Source of the DNA: CBDATG01 sp965200145
GTDB lineage: Bacteria; Chloroflexota; Dehalococcoidia; Lucifugimonadales; Lucifugimonadaceae
Reading direction: 5' to 3'
DNA length: 64,000 nucleotides
Assembly (NCBI GenBank): GCA_965200145.1
Contig: CBDATG010000002.1
Span: forward strand, 62,001 to 126,000
Shown: positions 1 to 7,409 of the stretch, piece by piece
How the letters are laid out: each line of letters starts with the position of its first letter
Numbering within the stretch: position 1 is the stretch's first letter
Translations under genes and position numbers: made by a program
The notes under the pieces: generated by a model
Database searches by the model: none
Seen by the model: the letters and a program-made list of their open reading frames with translations, nothing else
Told to the model about the DNA's origin: nothing

Positions 1-1298
1 AGCAGGTTGTAGCCGAGGAAGTCAATGCCGATCTCCTGCCCTCGGCTGTTCAGCACGCCGATGCCGAATCCGCTCGTGCGTCCGACGATGGCCCCTACAA
101 GGGACGATATTCCTAGCATTCCAAGGTCTCTGGCAGCGGTGGTTTGTCGAACAAGGTCGTTTGCAAGGGCGAGGCCGACCGCTAGGTTCAATCCCACGGA
201 CATACCGATCGTCACGGCCGGTACCACTAGAAGCGCCAAGGTGTTGAACACGAGCAACATCGCCATCCCGATAGCCCCGATGATGCCGCCAGTGAGCAGA
301 ATTGCACCGCGTCCGACGCGATCTGACAGTTTGCCGGCCGGGTAGACTGTCGCAGCTGCTCCGATGACGATGGCAATGATGATGATGTTGGCACCCTGCG
401 CAGGGTTCTCAAGTCCAACTACGTCTTGCAGGAAGAACAACGCATTGATTTGGATCGACGACTGTGATGCGAGCATCACAGCAGTGGCGGCGAGGAATCC
501 GTAGAAGAGCTTGCGGTTTACACGTTGCGCTTGGGTTACTTGGTCAACAGTGTGCGTTGGGTCTGCCGTCGCCGATTGGGCTCTAGCTGCTCGCGACGGT
601 GGCGAACGAAGTGCCAAAAGCGTGTACACAGAGGTGGCGAAAAGTGTGCCGGCCATGACGGCGATTGCGTACCACATCCAGTGCGGAGCGTCAATCGGGT
701 CGTACAGCGACATCAGCTGCGTTACGGCGACACCGACGAATCCCGCGCCTAGCAATCGCATCAGGTTCAACATGCCAGATGCCCTGCCACGGTCACTGGC
801 ATTGACATGGTCGATAATCAGGGCGTTTGCAGGACCTTGTGCGATGTTACCGGTGAGCTGGATCAGTAGAGTAACGACGAGCACCATGATGAACGAACTG
901 ACGAAACCCAGCATTAGGGTCGACGCACACATGCCCATGAGGCCGACGACAACAAATGGGAGTCTCTTGGATCCCGAATCACTCTTGGAGTTGACATTGT
1001 CGGATACGAGACCTGCTAGCGGTTGAACTACTGCAACCACGCCAAGCCCTGCCAGCGAGATTAGGGCGAGGAGCGAGTTCTTGTCGAGTGCCAATCCGAA
1101 GATAGCGATCGATTCGTTTTCGATCACATCGAGTATCTTGAACTGCAACACTACACTTCCAAGGGCGATCCAGACACCTGCCATTCCGAAGGCGTAGACG
1201 CTGAGGTTGAAGATGCTTTCGGAACCGAGAGAGATGCGATGCCCGACATGAGCTCGCACATCAAACAGGCGCAGGATGCTGGTGCGACTTCGTGCCAC
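1..1298 (-). CDS. MFS transporter, C-terminus cut by window edge
   Basis: Translating the minus strand from a GTG at 1298 gives an uninterrupted frame that runs off the window at position 1 (about 432 residues visible). It is dominated by hydrophobic helices separated by short polar loops: about ten to eleven predicted membrane segments, with a hydrophilic central loop (residues ~205-240) as in 12-helix major facilitator proteins. An early segment (PLAGLVSDN) and a later one (PAGKLSDRVGRG) match the MFS loop 2-3 signature G-x-x-x-D-R-x-G-R, the second closely. It is probably an inner-membrane secondary transporter; the substrate cannot be read from the sequence. No Shine-Dalgarno precedes GTG 1298, so the start is tentative. 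The next gene (1466) is divergent, so the promoters must lie in 1299-1465. Confidence 0.8.
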   Translation of the reverse strand, partial: MARSRTSILRLFDVRAHVGHRISLGSESIFNLSVYAFGMAGVWIALGSVVLQFKILDVIENESIAIFGLALDKNSLLALISLAGLGVVAVVQPLAGLVSDNVNSKSDSGSKRLPFVVVGLMGMCASTLMLGFVSSFIMVLVVTLLIQLTGNIAQGPANALIIDHVNASDRGRASGMLNLMRLLGAGFVGVAVTQLMSLYDPIDAPHWMWYAIAVMAGTLFATSVYTLLALRSPPSRAARAQSATADPTHTVDQVTQAQRVNRKLFYGFLAATAVMLASQSSIQINALFFLQDVVGLENPAQGANIIIIAIVIGAAATVYPAGKLSDRVGRGAILLTGGIIGAIGMAMLLVFNTLALLVVPAVTIGMSVGLNLAVGLALANDLVRQTTAARDLGMLGISSLVGAIVGRTSGFGIGVLNSRGQEIGIDFLGYNL

Positions 1299-1465
1299 GT
1301 TAAATACTGGTCATCGGGCTATCGGCGATACGAGTCACAGGTGAGGCGGACTCTCCGATTACGATGTTAATGCGCGATGGTTTTGCCGATGTGATGCCTG
1401 CGAAAATACGAGGCGCGACTCACGCAGTGGATCCAACGCTTACTTAAACTCGGGAGGTATTGCAG

Positions 1466-1810
1466 ATGCCAGATTACAGGTTCTACTGGTGGCGTAGTTG
1501 CGGGCAGTGCAAAGACGCCAAGCGTGCGCTTGATGAACTCGGAATCGAACTGAGCGAGCGTGATTTCTTCAGGGACCCTCTATCGCGAGATGAGTTACTG
1601 GCACTCGGTGAGCGCATCCCAATCGCGGATATCTTCTCGTGGCGCAGCCCGAGCTCGGTGCCGTATCGAGCGCGCCGCGATGAGATGACCGAGGACGAGA
1701 TGATCGATGCCATGCTGGAGGAACCGAGACTGATCCGTCGTCCGATATTGGTGCCGCCGACAGGTGCTCCGATCGTGGGTTTCGGGAAACAATCCTACGC
1801 GTCGCTTTGA
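1466..1810 (+). CDS. ArsC/Spx-like thioredoxin-fold protein
   Basis: A 114-residue protein of the ArsC/Spx superfamily. The N-terminal strand is followed by a C-G-Q-C motif (residues ~12-15), and the region EPRLIRRPILV near residue 90 matches the ArsC-type N-P-x-L-I-x-R-P-I segment, with a final GF-G-K stretch. Family members are arsenate reductases or redox-sensing transcription factors; the CxxC pair resembles the Spx/MgsR-like group, but no function can be assigned. The start at ATG 1466 is chosen because GGGAGG at 1452-1457 lies 8 nt upstream; a TTG two codons earlier is less likely. The gene stands alone between a divergent transporter and prs. Confidence 0.75.
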   Translation: MPDYRFYWWRSCGQCKDAKRALDELGIELSERDFFRDPLSRDELLALGERIPIADIFSWRSPSSVPYRARRDEMTEDEMIDAMLEEPRLIRRPILVPPTGAPIVGFGKQSYASL

Positions 1811-1880
1811 TCAGGGTTGCGGTAAAATCAGATTGCAACCCCTCTTCGCTTCACACCTGTAGCGCCCACGCGCCCTCTTT

Positions 1881-2852
1881 ATGGACGAGCAGTACGAACA
1901 ACCCGACGGCCACCCAGTTGTGCTCACCGGGCGTGCCCATGAAGCACTCGCGCAACAGATCTGTGACTATTTGGATATACCGCTAGGTCGTGCCGATGTA
2001 TTCAAGTTCCGCAACGACAACACCTTCGTGCGGATTTTGCAGAACATCAGGGCGCGAGATGTGTTCATCGTGCAGCCTACATCGGAGCCAGTCAACGATC
2101 ACATCATGGAGATGCTGATCATGATCGACGCAGCGTTGCGAGCATCGGCAGGTCGAATAACGGCCGTGGTGCCGTATTTCAGCTACGCGCGAACCGATAA
2201 GAAGGACCAACCGAGGGTGCCCATCACCGGTAGACTGATTGCTGACTTGTTGCAGACCGCCGGGGCGGATCGATTTCTGACGGTTGACCTTCACGCCGGG
2301 CAGGTGCAAGGCTTCTTCAAGGTGCCCGTCGACGAGCTGACCGCGATGCCATTACTATCGCGACACTTCAAAGAAAAAGAGCTCAAGTCTCCGGTCGTCG
2401 TATCACCTGATATAGGCAGTTCCCGGCGTGCGCGGGATTTCGCTCACTACATGGATGCCCCACTGGCAATCGTCGAAAAACGACGCACAGGAAACGACGA
2501 CAAAGTCTCGACGCTCAATGTGATCGGTCAAGTGAACGGATGCACCACGATACTCATCGACGACGAAATAGCGACCGGCGCGACGGTGGCTTCCGCGGCG
2601 TCGGGATTGAAACAGAACGGAGCGAAAGAGATTTACGTAGCGGCGACACATGCCGTATTCCCGGGTGACGCGGCGGTGGACTTAGCGGAGGTGCCGTACA
2701 TTAAGGAGATCGTAATAACCGACACAATGCCACTACCACCTGAGAAGCAGCATCCCAAAATCAAGACACTCTCCATCGCAGAGCTACTAGGTGAGGCCAT
2801 CATTCGGATCCACAAGGGGCGCTCTGTCGGAGCGTTGTTCAACGGCAAGTGA
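1881..2852 (+). CDS. prs: Ribose-phosphate pyrophosphokinase
   Basis: Makes PRPP from ribose 5-phosphate and ATP for purine, pyrimidine, histidine, tryptophan and NAD synthesis in the cytoplasm. The 323-residue length is normal for class I PRPP synthetase. Visible signatures are FRNDNTFVR near residues 43-51, the SYARTDKKD ATP loop at 101-109, the TVDLHAGQ metal/pyrophosphate motif at 134-141, the flexible-loop EKRR near 199-202, and the PRPP loop DDEIATGATV at 227-236. The ATG at 1881 has no good Shine-Dalgarno, which may mean a short or leaderless transcript. It is followed 53 nt later by secA on the same strand. Confidence 0.97.
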   Translation: MDEQYEQPDGHPVVLTGRAHEALAQQICDYLDIPLGRADVFKFRNDNTFVRILQNIRARDVFIVQPTSEPVNDHIMEMLIMIDAALRASAGRITAVVPYFSYARTDKKDQPRVPITGRLIADLLQTAGADRFLTVDLHAGQVQGFFKVPVDELTAMPLLSRHFKEKELKSPVVVSPDIGSSRRARDFAHYMDAPLAIVEKRRTGNDDKVSTLNVIGQVNGCTTILIDDEIATGATVASAASGLKQNGAKEIYVAATHAVFPGDAAVDLAEVPYIKEIVITDTMPLPPEKQHPKIKTLSIAELLGEAIIRIHKGRSVGALFNGK

Positions 2853-2905
2853 TTTCGTCCAACGCCTCGGCTCGCCGGCCAGGCGCGAGAAGATAACGTA
2901 GCACG

Positions 2906-5788
2906 ATGCTAGGAAAGCTACTCTCAAAAATCGTCGGGGACCCGAACGAGAAGGTCCTGAAACGCTTGGAACCCCTGGTTGCTGAGATCAACGCGCTCGA
3001 GCCGCAGTTCCAGGAGATGCACGACGACGACCTGAGTGCAGTTACTTACGAGTTGAAAGGGCGTTTTGGCAACGGCGAGACGATGGACGATCTGTTGCCG
3101 GAGGCGTTCGCGGCAATGCGCGAGGCATCGAAACGTGTATTAGGGATGCGACCGTTTGACGTGCAGCTGATGGGCGCTATCACGTTGCACGAAGGCAAGA
3201 TCGCTGAGATGCGGACCGGTGAAGGCAAGACGCTGGTCGCGACATTGCCAGCCTATCTGAGCGCGGTTGCAGGTCAGCAAGTGCATGTCGTGACAGTCAA
3301 CGACTATCTGGCCAAGCGCGATGCCGCATGGATGGGTGCAGTGTATGCCTTCATGGGGCTAACGGTAGGTTGCATTCAGCAGAACGGTGTGTCTCTTCTG
3401 TACGACGAGCTGCATACGACGGGTGACGGGTCTGACGACGATCAGGACGCGACTGGAAAGTTCGCGTTGAACCCCGATCGACATCTCAAAGTGGCAGGGT
3501 CTCGCGATGATGTCTATGGTTGCGACATCGTTTACGGGACGAATAACGAATTCGGGTTCGATTACCTCCGTGGGAACATCGCGCTGACGTTAGATGAGAG
3601 GTACCAGCGCAGTAGGCAGTTCGCGATAGTTGACGAGGTTGACAACATCCTCATCGACGAGGCCCGCACACCGTTGATAATCAGCGGTCCGTCGGTGGAA
3701 CGCGGCCGTGATTACAACAAGTTCGCCGCAGTCGGGGCGCGTTTGGTGCGTGGCGATGACTTCGAGATCGACGAACAACGGAAGTCTGTCTCGATCACCG
3801 AGTCAGGTATCGACAAGGCCGAGAAACAGCTCGGCATGAGAGAGATTTACAGTGAGTCGACCGACCCCGAGGTCCCGCATCTGCTGGAAAACGCCATTAG
3901 AGCTCAACACCTCTATCACCGCGATCGTGAGTACGTCTTGCGCGATGATGAGGTAGTGCTGGTGGATGAGTTCACGGGCAGGTTGATGGAGGGCAGGCGA
4001 CTCTCAGACGGTCTGCACCAGGCGATCGAAGCTAAAGAGAAGCTGCGTGTCCGCGAGGAGACCAGCACCTACGCGACGATTACGCTTCAGAATTACTTCA
4101 GGCTGTACGACAGGTTGAGCGGGATGACAGGTACCGCATCCACTGAAGCTGAGGAACTGTTGAAGATTTACGGCTTAGAGGTCACGACGATACCGACGAA
4201 CCGCGAAGACCGACGCATTGACCATCAAGACCTGATCTACATGACTGAGGACGCGAAGTGGCGTGCGTTGGCGGACAAGATCGAAACCCTCTATCACGAC
4301 GGTCGCCCGATACTGGTAGGTACCACCACTATTGAGAAGTCTCAAGTCATTTCCGACATCCTCAAGAAGCGTGGTGTCAGACATCAAGTCCTTAATGCTC
4401 ATGCGAGTCGGCACCAGAGCGAGTCGGAGATTATTGCCCAAGCCGGAGTGGCAAATACCGTGACCGTGGCTACAAACATGGCAGGCCGCGGCACCGACAT
4501 CATCCTGGGTGGTAATCCGGAGTTGGTTCAAACGAATGCCATTCGCCCCGCGGAGACTCACTCAAGACGATCAGGGAAACACGTTCCTGCACGGGTGACC
4601 GACAACGGCGATGGAGCCGAGTCAGGTTTGGCTGTAGTTGACGATGGTCACGATGCAGAGGACGCGTGGCAGGCTCAGCATGATGCTGTCGTGGCCAGCG
4701 GTGGTTTGTTCGTGTTGGGCACCGAGCGCCACGAATCGCGACGGATCGACAATCAGCTACGCGGACGGGCAGCGAGGCAGGGAGACCCTGGCGAGACGCA
4801 GTTCTATCTGTCTGCTGAGGATGACCTCGTTCGCAGGTTCGGAGGCGACCGAATCAAGGGCACACTTGGGATGTTCAATTGGGACGAGGATACCCCGGTC
4901 GAGAATGCGATGTTGGTGAAATCGGTTGAGAACGCACAACAGAAAGTGGAAGGTATCAACTTCGAGATCCGAAAGCAGCTGGTTGAGTACGACGATGTGG
5001 CAAACACGCAGCGCGCGGTGGTTTATGAGATGCGCGATCGCATCCTAACAGGTATGGACTTACGCGAAGAGATTGTGGGATACGTCAACGGCGCGTTGAG
5101 TCGGGCCGTTGCTTCGTACCTAGAGGGTGACCCTACGGTCTGGGATGTTCGAGGATTGCAGAATGAGGTTCGGCGTTACTTCCCAATCGTGAACGTTTTG
5201 ACCTCAGAAGCGGATTTTGAGGGTAAAACGCAGCGTGACATCGAAGCTGAGCTACATGAATTCGCTCAACATACCTACGAGCAGCGAGTGCTGGAGTTCT
5301 CGGACGAGACGATGAAGACACTGGAGCGCAGCATAATGCTTCGCGTATTGGACCGTGCGTGGGTTGGACATCTGACGCGCATGGAGAATATGCGCCAAGG
5401 CATCGGGCTTCAGGCGATAGGGCAACGGGATCCGCTCGTGCAATATAGAGCGATGTCGTTCCAGCTTTACGAGCAGATGAATCAGGAGATTCGCGACGAA
5501 GTCGCCAGGACCATTCTCAACGTAGCGCCCGGCTTGGGGATAATGCGGCAACGAGGTGCGAACGGTCAGCTAGTCGCTGATCAGAGCGACGGCCGCGCGA
5601 TGTTGCAACGCATGGCTGTCGCGCAGGCGGCGCGGCAGCAGTCCGTGATGGCAGGAGCGCAACAGCAGCGACGGTCATCTGGGAACGGCGCGCCGGTACG
5701 GGCGTCGGATGGCAGGAGGTTGAGCCGTAAGGAACGTCGGCGCATGGAACGCGAGCAGAAACGGCGTGCCAAAGCCGGGAGCTCGTAG
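2906..5788 (+). CDS. secA: Protein translocase ATPase SecA
   Basis: The 960-residue motor that drives preproteins through SecYEG. Walker A MRTGEGKT is at residues 102-109, the Walker B/DEAD-equivalent reads VDEVDN, and helicase motifs follow: GMTGTAS, VGTTTIEKS, NMAGRGTDIILGG and the arginine-finger motif QLRGRAARQGD. Two acidic insertions, one after the VGCIQQNG segment and one after the GGNPE motif, make it longer than E. coli SecA. The C-terminus is a basic, arginine/lysine-rich tail with no cysteines, so the zinc-binding SecB-docking domain is absent; this is usual where SecB is missing. The following gene starts only 2 nt after the stop, so they are probably co-transcribed. Confidence 0.98.
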   Translation: MLGKLLSKIVGDPNEKVLKRLEPLVAEINALEPQFQEMHDDDLSAVTYELKGRFGNGETMDDLLPEAFAAMREASKRVLGMRPFDVQLMGAITLHEGKIAEMRTGEGKTLVATLPAYLSAVAGQQVHVVTVNDYLAKRDAAWMGAVYAFMGLTVGCIQQNGVSLLYDELHTTGDGSDDDQDATGKFALNPDRHLKVAGSRDDVYGCDIVYGTNNEFGFDYLRGNIALTLDERYQRSRQFAIVDEVDNILIDEARTPLIISGPSVERGRDYNKFAAVGARLVRGDDFEIDEQRKSVSITESGIDKAEKQLGMREIYSESTDPEVPHLLENAIRAQHLYHRDREYVLRDDEVVLVDEFTGRLMEGRRLSDGLHQAIEAKEKLRVREETSTYATITLQNYFRLYDRLSGMTGTASTEAEELLKIYGLEVTTIPTNREDRRIDHQDLIYMTEDAKWRALADKIETLYHDGRPILVGTTTIEKSQVISDILKKRGVRHQVLNAHASRHQSESEIIAQAGVANTVTVATNMAGRGTDIILGGNPELVQTNAIRPAETHSRRSGKHVPARVTDNGDGAESGLAVVDDGHDAEDAWQAQHDAVVASGGLFVLGTERHESRRIDNQLRGRAARQGDPGETQFYLSAEDDLVRRFGGDRIKGTLGMFNWDEDTPVENAMLVKSVENAQQKVEGINFEIRKQLVEYDDVANTQRAVVYEMRDRILTGMDLREEIVGYVNGALSRAVASYLEGDPTVWDVRGLQNEVRRYFPIVNVLTSEADFEGKTQRDIEAELHEFAQHTYEQRVLEFSDETMKTLERSIMLRVLDRAWVGHLTRMENMRQGIGLQAIGQRDPLVQYRAMSFQLYEQMNQEIRDEVARTILNVAPGLGIMRQRGANGQLVADQSDGRAMLQRMAVAQAARQQSVMAGAQQQRRSSGNGAPVRASDGRRLSRKERRRMEREQKRRAKAGSS

Positions 5789-5790
5789 AC

Positions 5791-6618
5791 GTGGCGACAA
5801 TAACTGGGGAAGCCAGCCCCGAGGTTGAGGTGGACGACGATGTCGGTTACATCCTTAACGTGTTGTCTTCCAGGGTCGGAGCGGAGCCCCGTCGTTGGCG
5901 CGATCACATCTTTAACGCCATATCTCGCTGGAGTCTCCCACGCGAGGAGATTGCGGACGAGCCGCATGTGTACTTCATAGGCGGCGAGGCGTTTAACTGG
6001 CGGCGATTGGCTGAGCGTCTGGCGTGGCATATCGCGTTCCTGCTCCCAGAAGAGGAGGAGTTGGCGATGGGACATTGGCTTGAGGACGACCACATGTTCG
6101 GCGGGTTAGAGGAATCGCAGTTTCGGCGTGTGCTTGGCCACGAGAAATGGCGTGCATTCTTGAACTATTTCTACGGTATAACGCTGGAGCGTTGCTTGGC
6201 CTTGTACGCGGGCTCACGCATTGCGAAGGCCAAGTTCGGCGGCGGGCAGAGCGTGAGCGATGACATGTTGGATGGAGCGTTTGAGGCGCTCTACGGTGAA
6301 ACGGAGCAAGCACTGTGGATCGCGTTCGCGACCGAGTCGGGATTGAGAATCGATTCGGGTGTTGCTCGCTCCTTGGCGATCGATGACGAGTTCACGTACT
6401 GGTGCTTCAAACGGAGGATAGGCACGACTTACCTTGCCCATGTGGCGCATGAAGTGAAACACGGTTTGGAGGCGTTGGCATCCATCACGGAGGCGGATAA
6501 GCGCAGGAAACAGTTGTTGTCTCTCAAAGATTGTCGGGAACTGCTTGAGTTCAAGCTGTCAAAGCGGCTTGTAAATCGCGGTTCCAGCTCGGGGAGGGTG
6601 CTGGTGAACCATGCCTGA
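5791..6618 (+). CDS. Unrecognised protein downstream of secA
   Basis: A 275-residue soluble protein that I do not recognise. It starts at GTG 5791, two bases after the secA stop, and overlaps the next gene by 8 nt, which argues that it is real and translated with its neighbours. It is rich in Trp, Glu and Arg, has no signal peptide or membrane segment, and looks mostly alpha-helical (for example FRRVLGHEKWRAFLNYFYG and the VAHEVKHGLEAL helix). The H-E-x-x-H arrangement in that helix (HVAHEVKHG) resembles a zincin metal motif but could be chance. Position suggests a link to secretion or simple operon hitchhiking; neither is shown. Confidence 0.75.
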   Translation: MATITGEASPEVEVDDDVGYILNVLSSRVGAEPRRWRDHIFNAISRWSLPREEIADEPHVYFIGGEAFNWRRLAERLAWHIAFLLPEEEELAMGHWLEDDHMFGGLEESQFRRVLGHEKWRAFLNYFYGITLERCLALYAGSRIAKAKFGGGQSVSDDMLDGAFEALYGETEQALWIAFATESGLRIDSGVARSLAIDDEFTYWCFKRRIGTTYLAHVAHEVKHGLEALASITEADKRRKQLLSLKDCRELLEFKLSKRLVNRGSSSGRVLVNHA

Positions 6619-6997
6619 CCAATCCACATTCGATTTGTGGCTAGACGATCAACCGAAGAACCTCCGCTGTCTCCTTGTTGCCATCAGGTCAGCGATACTA
6701 GATGCGAATCCCGACTTCACCGAGGCGAAGAAATGGGGAACGCCAAACTACTGGCTCCCCGAAGTTTCGCGACGCACGATATGCATGATCAATGTGTTCA
6801 AAGATCAGTACGTGCGAGTTGAGTATCACAACGGCGCGACAATGCCGGACCCGGAGTCACGCCTGGAAGGAACCGGCAAGTTCCTGAGACACATCAAGAT
6901 CAGAGAGGAAGACCCTGAGACATTGGCGGCGATTACGGAATATGTTCGGTTGGCAGAGGAGTTGGCGCGGTCTAACCCAGACTCGCTGGCCCGATAG
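6611..6997 (+). CDS. DUF1801-like protein
   Basis: A 128-residue protein resembling the DUF1801 (YdhG-like) family: a helical N-terminus, the central EAKKWGTPNYWL segment (family members typically have a W-G/Y-P motif here), a strand pair around CMINVFKDQYVRVEYHNGA, and a terminal helix EYVRLAEEL. Small proteins of this family are cytoplasmic and of uncertain function. It begins at ATG 6611, overlapping the upstream gene by 8 nt, so translational coupling is likely. It is the last gene before the T-box leader of valS. Confidence 0.75.
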   Translation: MPDQSTFDLWLDDQPKNLRCLLVAIRSAILDANPDFTEAKKWGTPNYWLPEVSRRTICMINVFKDQYVRVEYHNGATMPDPESRLEGTGKFLRHIKIREEDPETLAAITEYVRLAEELARSNPDSLAR

Positions 6998-7084
6998 CGT
7001 CTTCCCAGCGGTGTCCAATCGTCCAGTTAGTAAGATTGATGTTGAGCATTGCTCAATAACGCAATGACCGGAAGCATTAGCAGT

Positions 7085-7339
7085 TAGGCAATACCCAAAG
7101 AGAGCCGGCGGTAGCTGAAAAGTCGGTGGTCAACTTGCCCTGTGAAGTCGTCCGCGAGCGGCTCGGCCGAGAGCCCTGAAGCTGTGGGAGAGCAGCGCGA
7201 GGTGCGTAGGCCGAGACGGGTCGTCGCCGTTACACAACGACTATGAGAGGTCGCCGGGCCTGCGTGCTGGGCGACAACGAAGGTGGTACCGCGAGGCTGC
7301 TGGGAAGCGCCCCGTCCTTTGGCAGGACGGGGCTTTTTT
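7085..7339 (+). ncRNA. T-box leader of valS
   Basis: A tRNA-sensing transcription-attenuation leader. The invariant T-box AGGTGGTACCGCG is at 7281-7293 and is followed by a terminator hairpin at 7309-7333. An AAAGAGAGC element near 7098 fits the AG-rich base of Stem I, and the intervening ~180 nt can form the usual stems. Uncharged tRNA (expected tRNA-Val, from the downstream gene) would pair its acceptor end with the T-box bulge and stabilise the antiterminator. I could not fix the specifier codon by eye. Confidence 0.93.
7309..7339 (+). terminator. Rho-independent terminator of the valS T-box
   Basis: Perfect 10-bp stem GCCCCGTCCT (7309-7318) / AGGACGGGGC (7324-7333), loop TTGGC, then six T residues (7334-7339). 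The 5' side lies just after the T-box, as expected for mutually exclusive terminator and antiterminator. Confidence 0.95.
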
Positions 7340-7409
7340 GTTGCGTGCGAAGATTAGCCCGCCGTCCGATGTTGACAGACCGATGACCGATATGACCACG
7401 GAGAAACCA

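Noticed and set aside
4321..4340. T-box-like GGTACCACC on the minus strand in secA
   Set aside because: Only the core letters match; it is inside a coding region with no stem or terminator.
7338..7409. Upstream valS starts (TTG 7338, ATG 7383 and 7392)
   Set aside because: The TTG is in the T run of the leader terminator; the other two have no Shine-Dalgarno, while ATG 7410 has CGGAG 6 nt before it.
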